DNA of 64,000 nt from Deltaproteobacteria bacterium (GCA_016792625.1 JAEUKK010000116.1:62001-126000), one strand, 5' to 3'. Shown: positions 44,401 through 52,491, counted from the first letter of the stretch. Notes: a model not told the origin generated them from the letters alone. Program-made: numbers and translations.

Positions 44401-46613
44401 TCTACCGGGCCGTGCGCGACCCCTCCAAGGTCTGGGCGGCGAACAAGGACCCGAAGGCCCGCCTGCCCTTCCGCACGCACCTCGTCTTCTTGGCTGTCGC
44501 GGTCATCAACCTCGTCGCGGCGGCGGTGGGCTGGGCCCGCGAGCTCGACGTCTACCTGCTCTGCCTCGTGGGCGCGGCCACGGCGCTCTGGCAGTACCGC
44601 TTCCTGCACTCGGTGCCGATGGAGGTGGTCCCGCGCATCGAGAACCTCCCGCGCCGAAACCCCAGCCCGCTGCTGGCCCAGGCCTTCCTGCGCTGGGAGG
44701 GCTGGCGGCGCCCGATCGACGACACGCCGGTCGCGCCGGTGCCCTTGGTGGTGCCCTCGATCCTCGTGGTGGCGGGCCTGACCGCGGGCGCGCTGGGCCT
44801 GCGCTACTCGACGCTGTTGCCTGATCTGGGCGGCCTGCTGCACCGCCAGCCGGTCTTCCTCGTCTGGCTCGTCGTCTCGGACATCTGCCAGGTGCTCTCG
44901 CTCGGCTGGCTCTGGGTCTTCGCCGCCGCCGGCATGTTGTCACGCGACACCTTCCATTGGAAGGCGCTGATCTCCGCTGGCGAGGCGGGTGTGGTCCAGG
45001 CCCAAGACAACGCGGGCGGGCTCATCCCCGACCGGGTGCGCGCGCCCATCGGCCGCTTCGTGGCGTGGTTCCTCGGGCGCCGCCCCTTGCATCCGGCGCT
45101 CGGCTTCGCCGGGGCATCCGGGCTGCCGCTGCTGCTCTTTGGGCTCGCCTTCGCCTTGCGTTGGGTCCACATTGACCGCAACGGCGTCTTTATGGACGAG
45201 AGCTTCTACATCATCACCGGTCGGCGGCTGATGTTCGAGGGCATGGCCCGCGAGCTGCTCGAGGTGATGTTCGGCAGCTACCTCTACCCCCTGCTCACCG
45301 CGACCGCGCACAGCGTCGGCGGCGTGGCGGGCAGCCGGCTGCTCTCGATGGTCGCTGGCGCGCTCACCGCGGTCTCGGTCGCCCAGGTCGCCGACCGCAT
45401 CGGCGGGCGCACCGTGGGCCTGCTGGCCGGCCTCGTGGTCGCGGTCACCCACCAGCACATCTACATCAGCGCGCTGGCGCTCTATGACGCGCCGGCGGTG
45501 GCCGGCTTGGCGGTCGGCTTCGCGTTGGTCACCACCGCGCTCCGGGGCGGCGGCAGCGAGCGCATCGCCGAGCCGAGCCGGCACGCCCTTTTGGTGCTCG
45601 GCGGCGTGGCGGCCGCGGTGGGCGTGCTCATCAAGTACGTTGCCGTGGTGCTGCTCCCGGCGATCGCGCTGGCGGTCTGGGTGTGGAGCCCCGGCCTGCC
45701 GCGGGCCGCCCGCCTGCGCCGGGTCTTCGCCTTCGCCGCCCCGGTCGGGGTCGGGCTCTCGGTCTACGTGCTCCGGCACTGGTCGGTGCTGATGGGCTGG
45801 TGGCGGTTCACCCGCAGCTACACGACCCTCATCGAAGACGACGTGCACGCGCTCTTTGACATCTACATGGTGCAGAGCGTGAACATCGGGCTCGGCTTCT
45901 TGCTCGCCGCGCTGGGCGTGCTGGGGCGGCGGCGCCTGCCGCAGGCCCCGGCCCTCGCCGATGTGGCGGTGCTCGGCCTCGGCACGGCCTCGTTCTTGGC
46001 CTTCCACTTCGGCACCCGGGCCGACGTGAACTTCTCCAAGCACATCACCTTCGCCTTCCCCTTCCTCGTGCCGCTGGTCGCGATGGGGCTGCGGGTGGTC
46101 GCCCTGCACGCCGAGGCGCTGTACGCCCAGCGCGGCCTCCCCGGTCCGCTGGCCCAGCGGCTCGGGCGGGCCAGCCTCGTGCTCGCGCTCGTCCTGATGG
46201 GGCTCTACCAGGTGGACAAGGTGGCCGGCTCGCTGCAGTGGTGGCCCGATGTCCGCGGCCAGGCGGAGAAGGCGGTCACCTCTGTCCAAGCCGGAGATCG
46301 CGTGCTGGTCGATGACACCGGCGCTGAGCTCTACTTGTTGGAGCGGGGCGCCCTCGTCGACACCCCCTTCTGGATCGCCCATGAGGGCCAGACCGGGCAC
46401 GCCGCGGCTCGGGCGGCGATCTGGGACCGCACCTACGCGGTCGTCGTATTGACGGGGGGCGTCACTACCGAGGGCCGGGCGCTCTCGGCCGCGGTGGGGC
46501 CGACCTTGGCCGCGGCGGGCTACCGCCGGGTGCTGGGGGAGAGCGCGAAGGGGCCGCAGGCGGGGGTCTGGGTCCGGGGCCCGGGCCCGGCGGGGGCGGC
46601 GCCGGTCCGCTGA
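41490..46613 (+). CDS. Giant fused glycosyltransferase: soluble N-terminal region + cellulose-synthase-like GT2 + ArnT/PMT-like GT-C
   Basis: One uninterrupted frame of 1707 residues. Residues 1 to about 585 are soluble, mostly helical and unrecognised. About 586-850 form a processive GT2 domain: VTVAVHVFNAHPATV, the metal-binding FTLDDDYVAG near 681, TVTEDFAQG near 790 and IAQQTRWCEGSIRN (QxxRW) near 839. Some seven membrane helices follow to about 1155. Residues about 1205-1707 form a second multi-pass unit like ArnT/PMT, with FMDESFYIITGRRLMFEG near 1233 (DExxY) and LALYDAPAV near 1331. It probably makes or extends a glycan at the inner membrane and then adds or uses a polyprenyl-linked sugar outside. 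No PilZ domain is visible. Confidence 0.88.
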   Translation: MAEQRVAPVAAPLPDSLAALLPAAVTRLRWIDTIRWGRFRRDATVPPPPPILPSQGAERWLAHLERLAAVDHDGHQLGAVLLAGAAVGVGSADLNDDELRLSTHHLPIIERRWLALRRWSRERLRSAPGFSTPTPAVAAWTGPLAEVVSLCWTHYRCYLSLREVGALRCGTPQYEAYEGVKRGPATPEAEHKAFLWFTLADHLFMGVQQNLLALGVDRIQRLARRGRFADLIEIATLGMLFGEGRVVSFVRGALRALYGPALAGGLLELAGHLAADLEPRFREVCDPVDLDLRWLAERLAELVEGAPAPLAVFGDELELAIRAEQEKEVRRAEAWIERSVARRALRGPVPGDGWGPLRAALQGTVHAVAADGLRRADLEVLAGRLATAIDDAALAARNSPEVPWWPGDGEEYRLRRQRSAAEVDRLFHMLGLAERVALALDLWLAELPQNPQHRPIYKRFVELLEDRESCQLVEEWTSRYGPRLDTIFGGQPWSAAMDCNRQLRDLDLRVRELVLDAQRCGGSPEIWGLLHAGLTDRLRELLRRHGLGSNLDRGVQQLIRAEELVEAARLVRATGLVGAQPGDLDVPVTVAVHVFNAHPATVRQNLLRNQQIDWRLDRRFLVLGTSSANRAIVEAERAMCVETGATHWFLTARRHKKAGNQNRIIPNAPTDAAGRGYYFTLDDDYVAGTQVLQRIVPMAERHPKIAFLQLPMYLYGSEWLGISRARFADAAGMGVWGSITSPGMRDVRLLSRDFAHRRPLALPFGTSTLLRLDPKVTALADTNGFHTGTVTEDFAQGQTAFGLSYLHHPRAPENKWDDGLLLDEIWVEGDGVELFGRIAQQTRWCEGSIRNALTIWSPILGVMSRGLLGLRPQAGERRPGLLQVISGTLLAFGYILELVSMLLFLVAFPLTVFQAEPSGSIVHSLLFWGSLWGVHMLFHGWLGVASGMSVMTFLDQHFIRFASITGVAEGIYRAVRDPSKVWAANKDPKARLPFRTHLVFLAVAVINLVAAAVGWARELDVYLLCLVGAATALWQYRFLHSVPMEVVPRIENLPRRNPSPLLAQAFLRWEGWRRPIDDTPVAPVPLVVPSILVVAGLTAGALGLRYSTLLPDLGGLLHRQPVFLVWLVVSDICQVLSLGWLWVFAAAGMLSRDTFHWKALISAGEAGVVQAQDNAGGLIPDRVRAPIGRFVAWFLGRRPLHPALGFAGASGLPLLLFGLAFALRWVHIDRNGVFMDESFYIITGRRLMFEGMARELLEVMFGSYLYPLLTATAHSVGGVAGSRLLSMVAGALTAVSVAQVADRIGGRTVGLLAGLVVAVTHQHIYISALALYDAPAVAGLAVGFALVTTALRGGGSERIAEPSRHALLVLGGVAAAVGVLIKYVAVVLLPAIALAVWVWSPGLPRAARLRRVFAFAAPVGVGLSVYVLRHWSVLMGWWRFTRSYTTLIEDDVHALFDIYMVQSVNIGLGFLLAALGVLGRRRLPQAPALADVAVLGLGTASFLAFHFGTRADVNFSKHITFAFPFLVPLVAMGLRVVALHAEALYAQRGLPGPLAQRLGRASLVLALVLMGLYQVDKVAGSLQWWPDVRGQAEKAVTSVQAGDRVLVDDTGAELYLLERGALVDTPFWIAHEGQTGHAAARAAIWDRTYAVVVLTGGVTTEGRALSAAVGPTLAAAGYRRVLGESAKGPQAGVWVRGPGPAGAAPVR

Positions 46614-46671
46614 GGCTCGGGCGGCGCACGGTCGGCCCCCGTTCGCGATAACGGCGCGGGAGTCGGCTGCT

Positions 46672-46705
46672 CCGCCGCGGTCCCCGAGGGGGCGCCGCGC
46701 GGCGG
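46672..46705 (+). terminator. Hairpin between the giant glycosyltransferase and the REC-MBL gene
   Basis: CCGCCGCG and CGCGGCGG pair, with an inner CCCC/GGGG pair, 59 nt after the stop codon. It is either a terminator or a leader structure of the next gene, whose start is 18 nt further on. Confidence 0.4.
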
Positions 46706-46722
46706 GGCCCGGGGGAGCGCAG

Positions 46723-47958
46723 ATGGCCGGGGAAGCGGGGCGGCGGGTCGTGGTGGTCGAAGACGACGCCTCGACTGCGCAGGTGTTGAGCGAAGTGCTG
46801 ACCAGCGCGGGGTTCTCGCCGCGTGTGTTCACCGATGGGCTGGCCGCCTACGGCGACATCCTCAGGGCGCCCCCCGAGCTGCTGCTGCTCGACCTCATGG
46901 TGCCCGGCATCGACGGCATTGAGCTGTGCACCCGCGTGCGCAGCGAGCCGGCCCTGCGCGACCTCAAGGTGCTGGTGCTGTCGGGCAAGATGTACGACGC
47001 TGATCGGGTCGCCGCCCTGCGGGCGGGGGCCGACGGCTTCTTGACCAAGCCGGTGCGCATCGCGAGCTTGCTCGAGGCCATTGACCGCATCACCGCCGAC
47101 GCGGCCGAGGTCTGCTTTTGGGGCGTGCGCGGCACCTTGCCTGCCCCGGCCAAGGGCAACGAGCGCTACGGCGGCAACACGAGCTGCGTGAGCCTGCACC
47201 TGCCGCGCGAGGGGCTGCTCATCTTTGACGCCGGCACGGGCATCCGCGCGCTGGGGGAGCACCTGTTGCGCACCGCCGGCGGGCGCATCAGCGGCGCGGT
47301 GCTGATCACCCACCCGCACTGGGACCACATCAACGCCTTGCCCTTCTTCGGCCCGCTGTTCGCCCAAGGCAACCAGTTCGAGATCGTGGGCCCCGCCCAG
47401 GGCGCCCGGGGCATGCGCGAGCTGGTCGCCGCCCAGATGGACGGCCTCTTCTTCCCGATCACCCCCCGAGAGTTGGGGGCCGACCTGCACTACCGCGAGC
47501 TGCGCCCTGGCATCACCGAGGTGCAAGGCGTCGAGGTGCGCTGCTTCACCCTGATGCACCCCGGCGCCTGCCTCGGCTACCGGGTCGAGCTCGGGCGGCG
47601 GTCCTTCGCCTACATCACCGACCACGAGCTCTTCCCCGAAGACTCGGCCTGGTACAGCGCCGAGTACCGCGACCGCCTCGTCGCCTTCCTGCGTGGGGTC
47701 GACCTGCTCGTGACCGACACCAGCTACTTCGATGAGGAGTACGCGACCCGCATCGGCTGGGGCCACTCCTCGGTGAGCGCGGTCGCCCAGCTCGCGCATG
47801 ACGCCGAGGTGGGCTCCTGGGCGCTGTTCCACCACGATCCGGGGCAGTCCGACGCCGACATCGACCGCAAGCTGCGCGTCGCCGAGGCGGCCCTGCGCGC
47901 GCTCGGCTCGTCGACCCGGGCTTTTGCCCCGGCCGAAGGGGATCGGATCACGCTCTGA
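46723..47958 (+). CDS. Response regulator receiver fused to metallo-beta-lactamase-fold hydrolase
   Basis: The protein has 411 residues. Residues 1-125 are a receiver domain: VVVVEDDAS, the phosphoacceptor aspartate near 57 in LLLLDLMVPG, LVLSGKM and the lysine in GFLTKPV. Residues 127-411 are an MBL-fold domain: CFWGVRGTLPAP, YGGNTSCV, FDAGTGIRALG, the zinc motif THPHWDHINALPFF, and later histidines in LMHPGACLGY, ITDHELF and GWGHSSVSA. Relatives of this MBL branch cleave phosphodiester or ester bonds. Phosphorylation probably controls an enzymatic output. No histidine kinase is adjacent. Confidence 0.9.
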   Translation: MAGEAGRRVVVVEDDASTAQVLSEVLTSAGFSPRVFTDGLAAYGDILRAPPELLLLDLMVPGIDGIELCTRVRSEPALRDLKVLVLSGKMYDADRVAALRAGADGFLTKPVRIASLLEAIDRITADAAEVCFWGVRGTLPAPAKGNERYGGNTSCVSLHLPREGLLIFDAGTGIRALGEHLLRTAGGRISGAVLITHPHWDHINALPFFGPLFAQGNQFEIVGPAQGARGMRELVAAQMDGLFFPITPRELGADLHYRELRPGITEVQGVEVRCFTLMHPGACLGYRVELGRRSFAYITDHELFPEDSAWYSAEYRDRLVAFLRGVDLLVTDTSYFDEEYATRIGWGHSSVSAVAQLAHDAEVGSWALFHHDPGQSDADIDRKLRVAEAALRALGSSTRAFAPAEGDRITL

Positions 47959-48044
47959 GCCCGGCCCGGCCCTGCCCTGCGGGGCAAAGAGTCTGCCTCA
48001 AGGTCGCTCCGCGGCGCCCGATGGGCTGGGCCCGGAGGCGCCCC

Positions 48045-48137
48045 ATGACCATCGCCCTGATCACCTCTCTCATCCTCGTCTGCGTGATGATCGGCGGTCC
48101 GGTGGCCCAGGCCACCGACAAGGCGCCGCTGCTCTAA
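48045..48137 (+). CDS. Candidate 30-residue membrane peptide
   Basis: An ATG 7 nt after GGAGG opens a frame MTIALITSLILVCVMIGGPV followed by a short polar tail AQATDKAPLL and a TAA stop. The hydrophobic stretch is one membrane helix or a minimal signal peptide. It is too short for usual gene finders. The strong ribosome site, TAA stop and hydrophobic pattern favour a real gene. Role unknown; it lies between the REC-MBL and DUF2252 genes. Confidence 0.45.
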   Translation: MTIALITSLILVCVMIGGPVAQATDKAPLL

Positions 48138-48237
48138 AGCCGCGCGCGGGTCCGCGGTCACCGGCCTGCCCCGCAGGCGTTGCGTGCCTGCCCCGCCCTG
48201 CGCCTGCCCGCCGGTCGTGGCCCCGCTAGGGGAGGGC

Positions 48238-49674
48238 ATGCGCCCTCCGCTCCGCACCGCCGCGCTCCTCGCCCTCTGCGCCTGCAGCGGCGGCCAAGTG
48301 GGCGGGGACCGGGCCGCGTGGCTGCAGGCCCGCCTCCGCGAAGACAACCTCGTCTGGCTCGCGCGCGACCCTTCGCTGGTCGCCGACAAGCTCGGTCGGA
48401 TGGCCGCCGACCCCTTCGACTTCATGCGGGGCACGGCCGGCATCTACGCCGCCGACCTGCTGCGGGTGGACGGCGGCAGGGTAGAGCTCGGCGCGCTCGA
48501 CCAGCCCGGCCTCGCCGCGCTGCTGTTTGGCGACGCCCACCCCGAGAACCTGGGCACGGGCTGGCCGGGGGCGATGGATGGCGGCGCGCCCGAGGCCGGC
48601 GGGCTGGTGGTCAGCTTCTTCGACCCCGACGCGATCACCTTCGGGCCCCCCAGCCTCGAGCTGCGCCGCGCCGCCCTCGGTTTTGGCGCGCTGCGCTTGA
48701 GCCCCGGCGCGCGGGTGGCCTGCCCGCGCAGCTGCGTCGAGGGCATGGCCCGGGCCTTGGGGGAGGGCTGGGCGGTGGGCCTGACCGAGGGGGAGGCGGA
48801 CCCAGCGGAGGAGGGCCTGCTGCTCGGCGCTTTGCGCTTGGCCGCCGCGGCGGAGGAGGCGGAGCCCCTCGAGCGGCTGTCGGACGTCGACCCCGAGACG
48901 GGGCTGCTGCTGCGCGCCCCGCTCGACGAGGACGGCCGTGGGCAGCTCGATCTGGGCCCGGCGGAGCGGGCGCAGGTCGGCCGGCTCTGGGCCCAGCTCC
49001 GCGCGGTGCACCCGCTGCGGCTGTTGGACGCGGCGCGGCGCTACGGCAGCGGGGTCTCGTCCATCCCCGCGCTGCGTGTGCTGCTGCTCGTCGATCAGGG
49101 GGAGGAGGGCACCCAAGACGACCGCGTGCTCGACCTGCGCGAGCTGGTCGACCCCCCGGCGCTGCCGGTGGCCGGCGCGGCGGTGGCCGGGGTCTTCGAG
49201 GACAACGCGCAGCGCGTTGAGGAGGGGGCCGCGGCCCTCTGGCCCAACCCCGAGGCCGACCCCTTCCTGCTCGGGCTGACCGATGGGGAGCAGAGCTTCC
49301 GCCTGCGCGGCTGGCGGGGCGCCTTCCGATCCTTCGACCACCTGGACCTCGCCGCCGCCCTCGAGGCGGGGGCCATCGGCCCGCCGGAGCTGGCCCAGCT
49401 CGCCGGCGCGGCGGGGCGGGCGCTCGGCGCGGCCCACGCGCGGGCCCCGGGCCCGGACGGGCAGCCGGTCGGCCCGGCCCTGCGGGGGGCGCTGCGCGCG
49501 GCGGGCGGTGGTTCTGCGGTCGGTGAGGGCCTCGCCGCGGGCGTGTGGGCCGATCTGGAGCAGCTCGAGGCCGATCACGCGCTGCTCCAGGGCCTGCGCG
49601 CCGCGCATGGGCCGCTGGCTGGCGTCGACGCCGCCCCCACCCGCGGCGCCTGGGGGGAGCACGGCGTGCAGTAG
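48238..49674 (+). CDS. DUF2252 family protein with lipoprotein signal
   Basis: The ATG at 48238 follows GGGGAGGG and begins a signal with lipobox (LALCAC). The protein has 478 residues. DUF2252 marks are DKLGRMAADPFDFMRGTAGI, LLFGDAHPENLGTG, VVSFFDPDAITFGPPSLELRRA and, later, YGSGVSSIPALRVLLLV. The family belongs to the kinase-like fold, with GDAHPEN corresponding to the catalytic loop. Family members usually lack export signals, so a membrane-anchored extracytoplasmic version is odd. The substrate is unknown. Confidence 0.8.
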   Translation: MRPPLRTAALLALCACSGGQVGGDRAAWLQARLREDNLVWLARDPSLVADKLGRMAADPFDFMRGTAGIYAADLLRVDGGRVELGALDQPGLAALLFGDAHPENLGTGWPGAMDGGAPEAGGLVVSFFDPDAITFGPPSLELRRAALGFGALRLSPGARVACPRSCVEGMARALGEGWAVGLTEGEADPAEEGLLLGALRLAAAAEEAEPLERLSDVDPETGLLLRAPLDEDGRGQLDLGPAERAQVGRLWAQLRAVHPLRLLDAARRYGSGVSSIPALRVLLLVDQGEEGTQDDRVLDLRELVDPPALPVAGAAVAGVFEDNAQRVEEGAAALWPNPEADPFLLGLTDGEQSFRLRGWRGAFRSFDHLDLAAALEAGAIGPPELAQLAGAAGRALGAAHARAPGPDGQPVGPALRGALRAAGGGSAVGEGLAAGVWADLEQLEADHALLQGLRAAHGPLAGVDAAPTRGAWGEHGVQ

Positions 49675-49742
49675 CCAGAATATGTCCGCTGATTGATACG
49701 ATAGGGCCTGCACCTGCGCCGGACTTGGGATATGTTCAGGGT
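49675..49742 (+). promoter_or_regulatory. Candidate LexA half-site and promoter of the ImuA-like gene
   Basis: This 68-nt gap is unusually AT-rich for the window. It ends in ATATGTTCAGGG, which matches the right half (YGTTCAGS) of the Myxococcus-type LexA box, at 49733-49740, right before the start codon. The left half is degenerate. SOS control is therefore an inference. Confidence 0.35.
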
Positions 49743-50411
49743 ATGTCTGCCCTCGCCCTGCTCCCTGGCCGCGCCCGCTCCGCCGATCCGGCAGATCGTG
49801 CGGCGCGCATCGACGCCCTGCGCGGGCAGCTCGCCGCTCTCGCGCCGCCCCGGGCCCTGCCGGTGGGCCTCGCCACCGGCCTGCCCGCGCTCGAGGCCGC
49901 CACCGGCGGCTGGGCCCGGCCGGGCCTCAGCCTCATCGAGGGCCCGGTGGGCAGCCCGCGCCTCGCCGCGGTCCTGCCGGCCCTGCGCCGCCTCACCCTC
50001 GCTGGCCGCCAGGTCGCGCTGATCGACGCCGAGCAGCGCATCTACCCGCCGGGGCTCGACGGCGTGCTGCTCGACAACCTCATCATCGTCCGCCCCCTGC
50101 CGGGCCGGGCCCTGTGGGCGGCTGAGCAGCTCGCCCGCTGCGCGGCCCTGCCGCTGGTGGTCCTGCTCGATCCGCCCCCGCTGGGCCGGGCGGCGCGCCG
50201 CCTCGAGGTCGCGGCGGGTGATGGCGACACCGCGCTGGTCGTCATCTCCGAGGCGCCGCAGGTCGATCTGCCCGCGCGGGTGCGGCTGCGCAGCCGCGGT
50301 GAGGGCCCGCCGCCGCCCGGGCCGGCCCTCTTCCTCGCCCGGGGTGGGCGGGCCGGCGGGCGCTGGGTCAGCCTCGCGCCCGCGGGGCCGAGCAGCGGCG
50401 CGTCCGGATAA
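49743..50411 (+). CDS. ImuA-like RecA-fold protein
   Basis: The protein has 222 residues and starts at the ATG at 49743. It has the layout of ImuA/SulA-like RecA relatives: ALPVGLATGLPALEAATGGWARPGLSLIEGPVGSPRLAAVLPAL, VALIDAEQRIYPPGL, LIIVRPLPGRALWAAEQLARC, and VVISEAPQVDLPARVRLRS. The Walker A lysine is not evident, as in many ImuA proteins. In other bacteria ImuA works with ImuB and DnaE2 in mutagenic lesion bypass; here neither gene follows. A LexA-like half-site overlaps the start region. Confidence 0.6.
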   Translation: MSALALLPGRARSADPADRAARIDALRGQLAALAPPRALPVGLATGLPALEAATGGWARPGLSLIEGPVGSPRLAAVLPALRRLTLAGRQVALIDAEQRIYPPGLDGVLLDNLIIVRPLPGRALWAAEQLARCAALPLVVLLDPPPLGRAARRLEVAAGDGDTALVVISEAPQVDLPARVRLRSRGEGPPPPGPALFLARGGRAGGRWVSLAPAGPSSGASG

Positions 50412-50431
50412 GCTGCGGCCTGTCGCGTCCG

Positions 50432-50445
50432 CCCCGCTCTCGGGG
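50432..50445 (+). terminator. Weak hairpin after the ImuA-like gene
   Basis: CCCCG and CGGGG flank a CTCT loop, 20 nt after the stop. Low-strength candidate. Confidence 0.25.
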
Positions 50446-50494
50446 GGCTTGGGCGCCCCTCCTCCCCCTTCGCTGGCCACTCTCTGGAGGTCCC

Positions 50495-52486
50495 ATGCCC
50501 CCACGCACCGCGCTGCGCGCCCTGATCTGCCTCACCGCGCTCTCCGCCTGCACCGGCAAAGACCCGTCGGGCGGCGGGGTCGACACCAGCGGCGAAAACG
50601 ACTCCGCCGCGCCGATCGACGAGGTGTACAGCGGCTGCGATCCGGTCGCGCCCACCCTCTGCGGCCTGCCCTTCCCGTCGACCTACTACATGAAAGAAGA
50701 CGCGAGCTCCGCCACCGGCTGGCGGATCAACCTCGCAGACGCCGCGCTGCCCATCAACAACAACGGCGGCCAGCCCACCGGGCAGTTCCTCAACGAGCGC
50801 GACGGCTGGTCGGTGAGCAGCGCCCTGCTCGCCCACTTCCCTGGCGTCGACCTCAACAACCTCGTCGGCCACGACCGCATCGGCGACTCGCTGCTCGATG
50901 ACAGCCAGACCGTGCTCATCGACACCGAGACCGGCGAGCGGGTGGCCCACTGGGTCGAGCGCGACGTCAGCATCGAAGACGGCGAGAACAGCCTGTTGAT
51001 GATCCACCCCGCGGCCCCGCTCGACTACGGCCGCCGCTACGTGGTGGGCCTGCGCGGGCTGGTGGATGTCAGCGGCGCCGCCTTGCCCGCCAGCGACGGT
51101 TTTGCCGCCCTGCGCGATGGCACCGCCACCCAGAGCTGGGACACCGAGGGCCGCCGCGCGATCTACGACGAGGTGGTCTTCCCGGCGCTCGAAGGGCAGG
51201 GCTGGTCGCGCGGCGAGCTCACCCTGGCCTGGGACTTCGTGACCGGCAGCAAGCAGCAGATCACCGGCCGGGCCAGCCACATCTACGCGCTGCTCGATGA
51301 GGCCATCCCCGATGGCCCCGCCTACACCGTCGATCTGGTCGAGACCGCGCCCAACGAGCACATCGCTTTTCGCGTGACCGGCACGATGACCGTGCCCCTG
51401 TTCACCGACATCGACGACTCGGGCGCCCTGCTGACCCGCGGCGACGATGGCATGCCCTACATCAACGGCGAGACCACGGTCCCCTATACGATCAACGTGC
51501 CCCGCGTGCTTGTCGACGAGGGGCGCCCGGGCCCGCTCGTGCAGTATGGCCACGGCCTGCTCGGCGGCCAGGGTGAGGTCAACGGCGGCTACCTCGCTGA
51601 GATGGCGAACCGCTACGGCTACGTGCTCTTCGCCGTGGACTGGACCGGCATGAAGTCCCGTGACGTCGACGCCATCACGCTCACCCTCGTGCAAGACATG
51701 GGCCGCATGGCCATCGTGCCCGAGCGCAGCCAGCAGGGCTTCGCCGAGTTCAGCGCGGCGATGAAGATGATGGCCGGGCCGATGGTGACCGACCCGGTCA
51801 TGCAGGTGGTCAACCCCGAGAGCGGCGCGACGGTCAGCGTCATCGACCCCGACCGCCGGTACTACTACGGCAACTCGCAGGGGGCGATCCTCGGCGGGGC
51901 CTACGCGGCCATCAGCCCCATGTTTGAGCGGGCCGTGCTCGGCGTCGGCGGGGGGCCCTACCAGCTGCTGCTCACCCGCAGCCACGACTTCGAGCCCTTC
52001 TTCCTCATCTTCAAGACGATGTACCCCGACCCCAAGCACATCACGCTCTGGCTGTCCTACATCCAGGTCATGTGGGATGAGGGCGAGACCGCCGGCTACG
52101 CCAAGGCCACGGTTAGCGATCCGCTGCCCGGCGTGCCGGTCAAGACCATCCTGCACCAGGTGGCGATCGGCGACGCCCAGGTCAGCACGCTGGGCGCCGA
52201 GTTCCTCGCCCGCGGGCACCAGGCCAGCCTCATCGGCGAGCCGGTGCGCCCGGTCTGGGGCCTGCCCACCGTGGCCAGCACCACCGGCAGCGCGCTGGTC
52301 GAGTGGGACTACGGCCTCGAAGAGCCCTATGTGAACCACCCGCCGGCGGCCGAGACCGATCCCCACGAGCTGCCCCGGCGCGAGTTCGCTGGCCAAGAGC
52401 AGCTGCACCACTTCTTCTCGACCGGCGAGATCAAGGACTTTTGCGGCGGCCCCTGCCGTGACCTGACCCGCTTCCCGAGCGAGTGA
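50495..52486 (+). CDS. Secreted alpha/beta-hydrolase lipoprotein
   Basis: The ATG follows GGAGGTCCC. The protein has 663 residues. A lipoprotein signal (ICLTALSAC) precedes an Asp/Ser/Gly linker. The N-terminal half (about 50-240) is beta-rich and includes LCGLPFPSTYYM, INLADAALPIN and a repeat of Asp-rich turns, like the N-terminal domain of large bacterial lipases. The C-terminal half has the hydrolase core: GPLVQYGHGLLGGQ (oxyanion region), FAVDWTGM and the nucleophile elbow YYGNSQGAILGG with the serine near residue 459. It likely cleaves an ester outside the cytoplasm. The downstream gene starts 6 nt later. Confidence 0.82.
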   Translation: MPPRTALRALICLTALSACTGKDPSGGGVDTSGENDSAAPIDEVYSGCDPVAPTLCGLPFPSTYYMKEDASSATGWRINLADAALPINNNGGQPTGQFLNERDGWSVSSALLAHFPGVDLNNLVGHDRIGDSLLDDSQTVLIDTETGERVAHWVERDVSIEDGENSLLMIHPAAPLDYGRRYVVGLRGLVDVSGAALPASDGFAALRDGTATQSWDTEGRRAIYDEVVFPALEGQGWSRGELTLAWDFVTGSKQQITGRASHIYALLDEAIPDGPAYTVDLVETAPNEHIAFRVTGTMTVPLFTDIDDSGALLTRGDDGMPYINGETTVPYTINVPRVLVDEGRPGPLVQYGHGLLGGQGEVNGGYLAEMANRYGYVLFAVDWTGMKSRDVDAITLTLVQDMGRMAIVPERSQQGFAEFSAAMKMMAGPMVTDPVMQVVNPESGATVSVIDPDRRYYYGNSQGAILGGAYAAISPMFERAVLGVGGGPYQLLLTRSHDFEPFFLIFKTMYPDPKHITLWLSYIQVMWDEGETAGYAKATVSDPLPGVPVKTILHQVAIGDAQVSTLGAEFLARGHQASLIGEPVRPVWGLPTVASTTGSALVEWDYGLEEPYVNHPPAAETDPHELPRREFAGQEQLHHFFSTGEIKDFCGGPCRDLTRFPSE

Positions 52487-52491
52487 GGCGC

